Shown here in pieces: positions 61,934-64,000 of a stretch of 64,000 nt of DNA (within the stretch, counting starts at the first letter, position 1; every line of letters begins with the position of its first letter). The notes beneath the pieces are model-generated. The model worked only from the letters and a program-made list of their open reading frames with translations, was not told the DNA's origin and ran no database searches. Made by a program: the position numbers and the translations under genes. The DNA is taken from contig NZ_JACBZU010000005.1 of the NCBI RefSeq assembly GCF_013407935.1, positions 124,001 to 188,000 of the forward strand. The letters are read 5' to 3'. Source of the stretch: Allomuricauda sp. ARW1Y1. GTDB taxonomy: Bacteria > Bacteroidota > Bacteroidia > Flavobacteriales > Flavobacteriaceae.

Positions 61934-62906
61934 CGACTTGAATTTTGACAGCAGGGTCCCCTTGGAAGAATTGCGGGACACCGTAGACCAGATAAAAAAG
62001 GAACTGGCCACTATCATCGTGGGGCAAAAGGATTTTATCGAGCTTTTGATTGTATCCGTGCTTTCCGATGGCCACGCCTTAATCGAGGGTGTCCCGGGAA
62101 TTGCAAAAACCGTAACGGCCAAGTTGTTTGCCAAGACCCTTAAAACGGATTTTAACCGCATCCAATTTACTCCCGACCTTATGCCCAGCGATATTTTGGG
62201 AACTTCGGTGTTCAATACCAAGACCACCGAATTTGAATTTAAAAAAGGGCCGATTTTTTCCAATATTGTATTGATCGACGAGATCAACAGAGCTCCGGCC
62301 AAAACACAGGCCGCCCTTTTTGAGACCATGGAAGAACGTCAGGCCACTGTGGATGGGACCACCTACAAAATGGGAGAGCCCTTTATGGTCCTGGCGACCC
62401 AAAATCCCATTGAACAGGAAGGGACTTATGCCCTGCCAGAAGCGCAATTGGACCGTTTCCTATTTAAGATCAAAGTGGATTACCCCTCAGTGGAAGAGGA
62501 AATCACTATTCTGCAAAACCATCATGAACGAAAGGGGGAAAAGCCCCAAGATCAAATCAAGGCGGTGCTCACCCCCAAAAAGCTTATGGAGTTCAAAAAA
62601 AACATCCATGAAGTGGTGGTGGAGCAAAAGATATTGGATTACATCGCAAACATCATTACCAGAACAAGAAACCATCCGCATTTGTATCTAGGTGCCTCAC
62701 CAAGGGCGTCCATTGCAACGCTGACGGCAGCGAAGGCCTTTGCTGCCATCGCCGGCCGTGATTTTGTGATGCCCGAAGACGTAAAAAAAGCCTTGGTACC
62801 CGCTTTAAACCATAGGGTCATCTTGACCCCGGAACGGGAAATGGAGGGCATGACCACCGAAAATGTGGTCACCATGATCATGGAATCCGTTGAAATTCCC
62901 AGATAA
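61923..62906 (+). CDS. moxR: MoxR family AAA ATPase
   Basis: The 327-residue protein has Walker A GVPGIAKT (about 55-62), Walker B IVLIDEINRAPAK (about 115-127), and the MoxR signature ATQNPIEQEGTYALPEAQLDRF. It is the ATPase of the module and should act as a chaperone for a partner with a VWA domain, here DUF58. The start is ATG 61923, inside the end of the DUF4350 gene. Confidence 0.95.
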   Translation: MENNDLNFDSRVPLEELRDTVDQIKKELATIIVGQKDFIELLIVSVLSDGHALIEGVPGIAKTVTAKLFAKTLKTDFNRIQFTPDLMPSDILGTSVFNTKTTEFEFKKGPIFSNIVLIDEINRAPAKTQAALFETMEERQATVDGTTYKMGEPFMVLATQNPIEQEGTYALPEAQLDRFLFKIKVDYPSVEEEITILQNHHERKGEKPQDQIKAVLTPKKLMEFKKNIHEVVVEQKILDYIANIITRTRNHPHLYLGASPRASIATLTAAKAFAAIAGRDFVMPEDVKKALVPALNHRVILTPEREMEGMTTENVVTMIMESVEIPR

Positions 62907-62908
62907 GC

Positions 62909-64000
62909 ATGGCTTTTCTTCGGTCGTTGTACATACACAATAGCTTCTTCTGGTATCTTGCCATGCTCTCCGCATGCTTTGTCATCTCGTTTTGGGTGCC
63001 TTTGCTTTATCCGGTTGCTTGGCTGCTGGTCTACCTTTTGCTGGCGCTGTTCTTTTTTGACCTATACTGGCTGTATAGCACAAAAAATGGCATCAAGGCG
63101 CATCGAAATCTGCCCAAGAAACTTTCCAACAGCGACGAAAACAAACTATCCATACACCTCAGTTCCCAGTTTCCCTTTAGAACCTTGGTCAGCATCATAG
63201 ACGAGTTACCTGTTCAATTTCAAAAAAGGGATTTTGAACACCATACGGATCTACAAAAAGGAGAGCCCTATCTATTTGAATATTCGCTACGGCCTGTGGA
63301 GCGTGGTGAGTATGTGTTCGGCAACCTGATTGTATTTGCATCCTCTCCCTTGCGTATCATCAAACGGAAATTTACGTTCCAAAAGGACCAGATGGTGCCC
63401 GTATACCCGTCCATCATCCAAATGCAACAATACGATTTCTTGGCCACCAGCAATCGATTGACCGAGTTCGGGCTCAAAAAAATCAGAAAAATAGGCCATA
63501 CCCAAGAGTTTGAGCAAATCAAGGAATATATCAAAGGGGACGATGTGCGGACCATCAACTGGAAGGCCACCGCCAAACGAAACCAATTGATGGTAAACCA
63601 ATACCAAGATGAGCGGTCGCAACCCATCTATTCCGTTATCGATACGGGGAGGGTGATGAAAATGCCTTTTAGGGGATTGAGCCTATTGGACTATGCTATC
63701 AATTCTGCACTGGCCTTTTCCAATGTGGCCCTCAAACGAAACGATAAAACAGGATTGCTGACCTTTTCCAAAACCATTGAAACCTTTGTTCCCGCGGTCC
63801 AAAAAATCACCCACCTGAATACGATCATGGAAAGTCTGTACAACGTGGCTACGGATTATTCGGATTCGGATTTTGGATTGTTGTACGCGCATGTCAAACG
63901 AAAGGTAAACCAACGAAGCCTGTTACTGTTGTACACCAATTTTGAGCACATCTCTGGGCTCAAACGCCAACTCCCCTACATTTTGGCCATGGCCAAAAAA
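62909..64000 (+). CDS. DUF58 domain-containing protein, partial (cut by window end)
   Basis: The reading frame opens at ATG 62909, two bases after the moxR stop, and runs to the last base, giving 364 residues without a stop. Two membrane helices (about 14-33 and 34-53) are followed by a VWA-type DUF58 domain with the hallmark GDDVRTINWKATAKRN near 211. DUF58 proteins are the usual MoxR partners. The C-terminal part is outside the window. Confidence 0.9.
   Translation, partial: MAFLRSLYIHNSFFWYLAMLSACFVISFWVPLLYPVAWLLVYLLLALFFFDLYWLYSTKNGIKAHRNLPKKLSNSDENKLSIHLSSQFPFRTLVSIIDELPVQFQKRDFEHHTDLQKGEPYLFEYSLRPVERGEYVFGNLIVFASSPLRIIKRKFTFQKDQMVPVYPSIIQMQQYDFLATSNRLTEFGLKKIRKIGHTQEFEQIKEYIKGDDVRTINWKATAKRNQLMVNQYQDERSQPIYSVIDTGRVMKMPFRGLSLLDYAINSALAFSNVALKRNDKTGLLTFSKTIETFVPAVQKITHLNTIMESLYNVATDYSDSDFGLLYAHVKRKVNQRSLLLLYTNFEHISGLKRQLPYILAMAKK

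Overview
The window reads as a chromosomal segment of a marine member of the Flavobacteriaceae (Bacteroidota). A genus near Muricauda/Flagellimonas is only a guess. The evidence is the Bacteroidota-type -7 promoter box TAnnTTTG in front of many genes, the near absence of Shine-Dalgarno sites, DUF3822, DUF3817 and GIN-domain proteins typical of the phylum, many short lipoprotein signals, and dense gene packing. It is mostly core genome with accessory cassettes. I see no CRISPR array, rRNA, convincing tRNA, insertion sequence or prophage. No gene-free stretch exceeds 300 bases.

Layout. 1-6007: the start of a DUF4126 gene, a RecD/PIF1-like helicase, a membrane protein, DUF3822, rsmD, RNase P RNA on the opposite strand, and dnaX. 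5996-12746 (minus strand): a complete six-gene ebo metabolite-traffic cluster in the order eboA-B-C-D-E-F, closed by a small TM220-type membrane protein; all are overlapping or within a few bases. It diverges from miaE. 13434-19439 (minus): pyrR, pyrB, a small STAS-like gene, ribonuclease Z, pdxH, sixA and ppk1. 19554-28856: rpsA, a Kbp-like LysM protein, a thioesterase, two lipoprotein hydrolases, cmk and lon. 29075-32031: an ECF sigma factor, its likely anti-sigma factor, and two repeat-built surface proteins (DUF4097 and GIN/DUF2807). 32106-40543: a membrane protein with HExxH, a ChbG-type deacetylase, a UMF1 transporter, an M48 lipoprotein protease, a GH31 glucosidase and glgB. 40706-44539: a collagen-like lipoprotein, two tandem msrB genes, lpdA, DUF3817 and aroQ. 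44565-49957: small outer-membrane proteins, an AI-2E transporter, CsbD, xerD and a type II NADH dehydrogenase. 50049-57394: an M20 amidohydrolase, a second ECF sigma pair, an acyltransferase, a Nudix hydrolase, a lipoprotein PPIase, DoxX, a porin-like protein and a TRIC channel. 57397-64000: the RDD / SpoIIM / DUF4129 / DUF4350 / MoxR / DUF58 module, cut by the window end.

Main points of interest. (1) The complete ebo cluster, whose phosphatase-like EboF and synthase-like EboD carry altered active-site residues. (2) A run of ten A residues in dnaX, placed so that slippage in either direction gives a gamma-like short product. (3) A shared TGTAAC-N16-ATnCTA-like promoter in front of both ECF sigma genes. 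(4) Four genes with -7 boxes so close to the start codon that leaderless mRNAs are predicted. (5) A dispersed inverted-repeat element present twice in opposite orientation. (6) A phased direct repeat upstream of an outer-membrane protein gene. Where the longest reading frame runs past the likely start, I give the start that fits the family N-terminus or the overlap with the neighbour.
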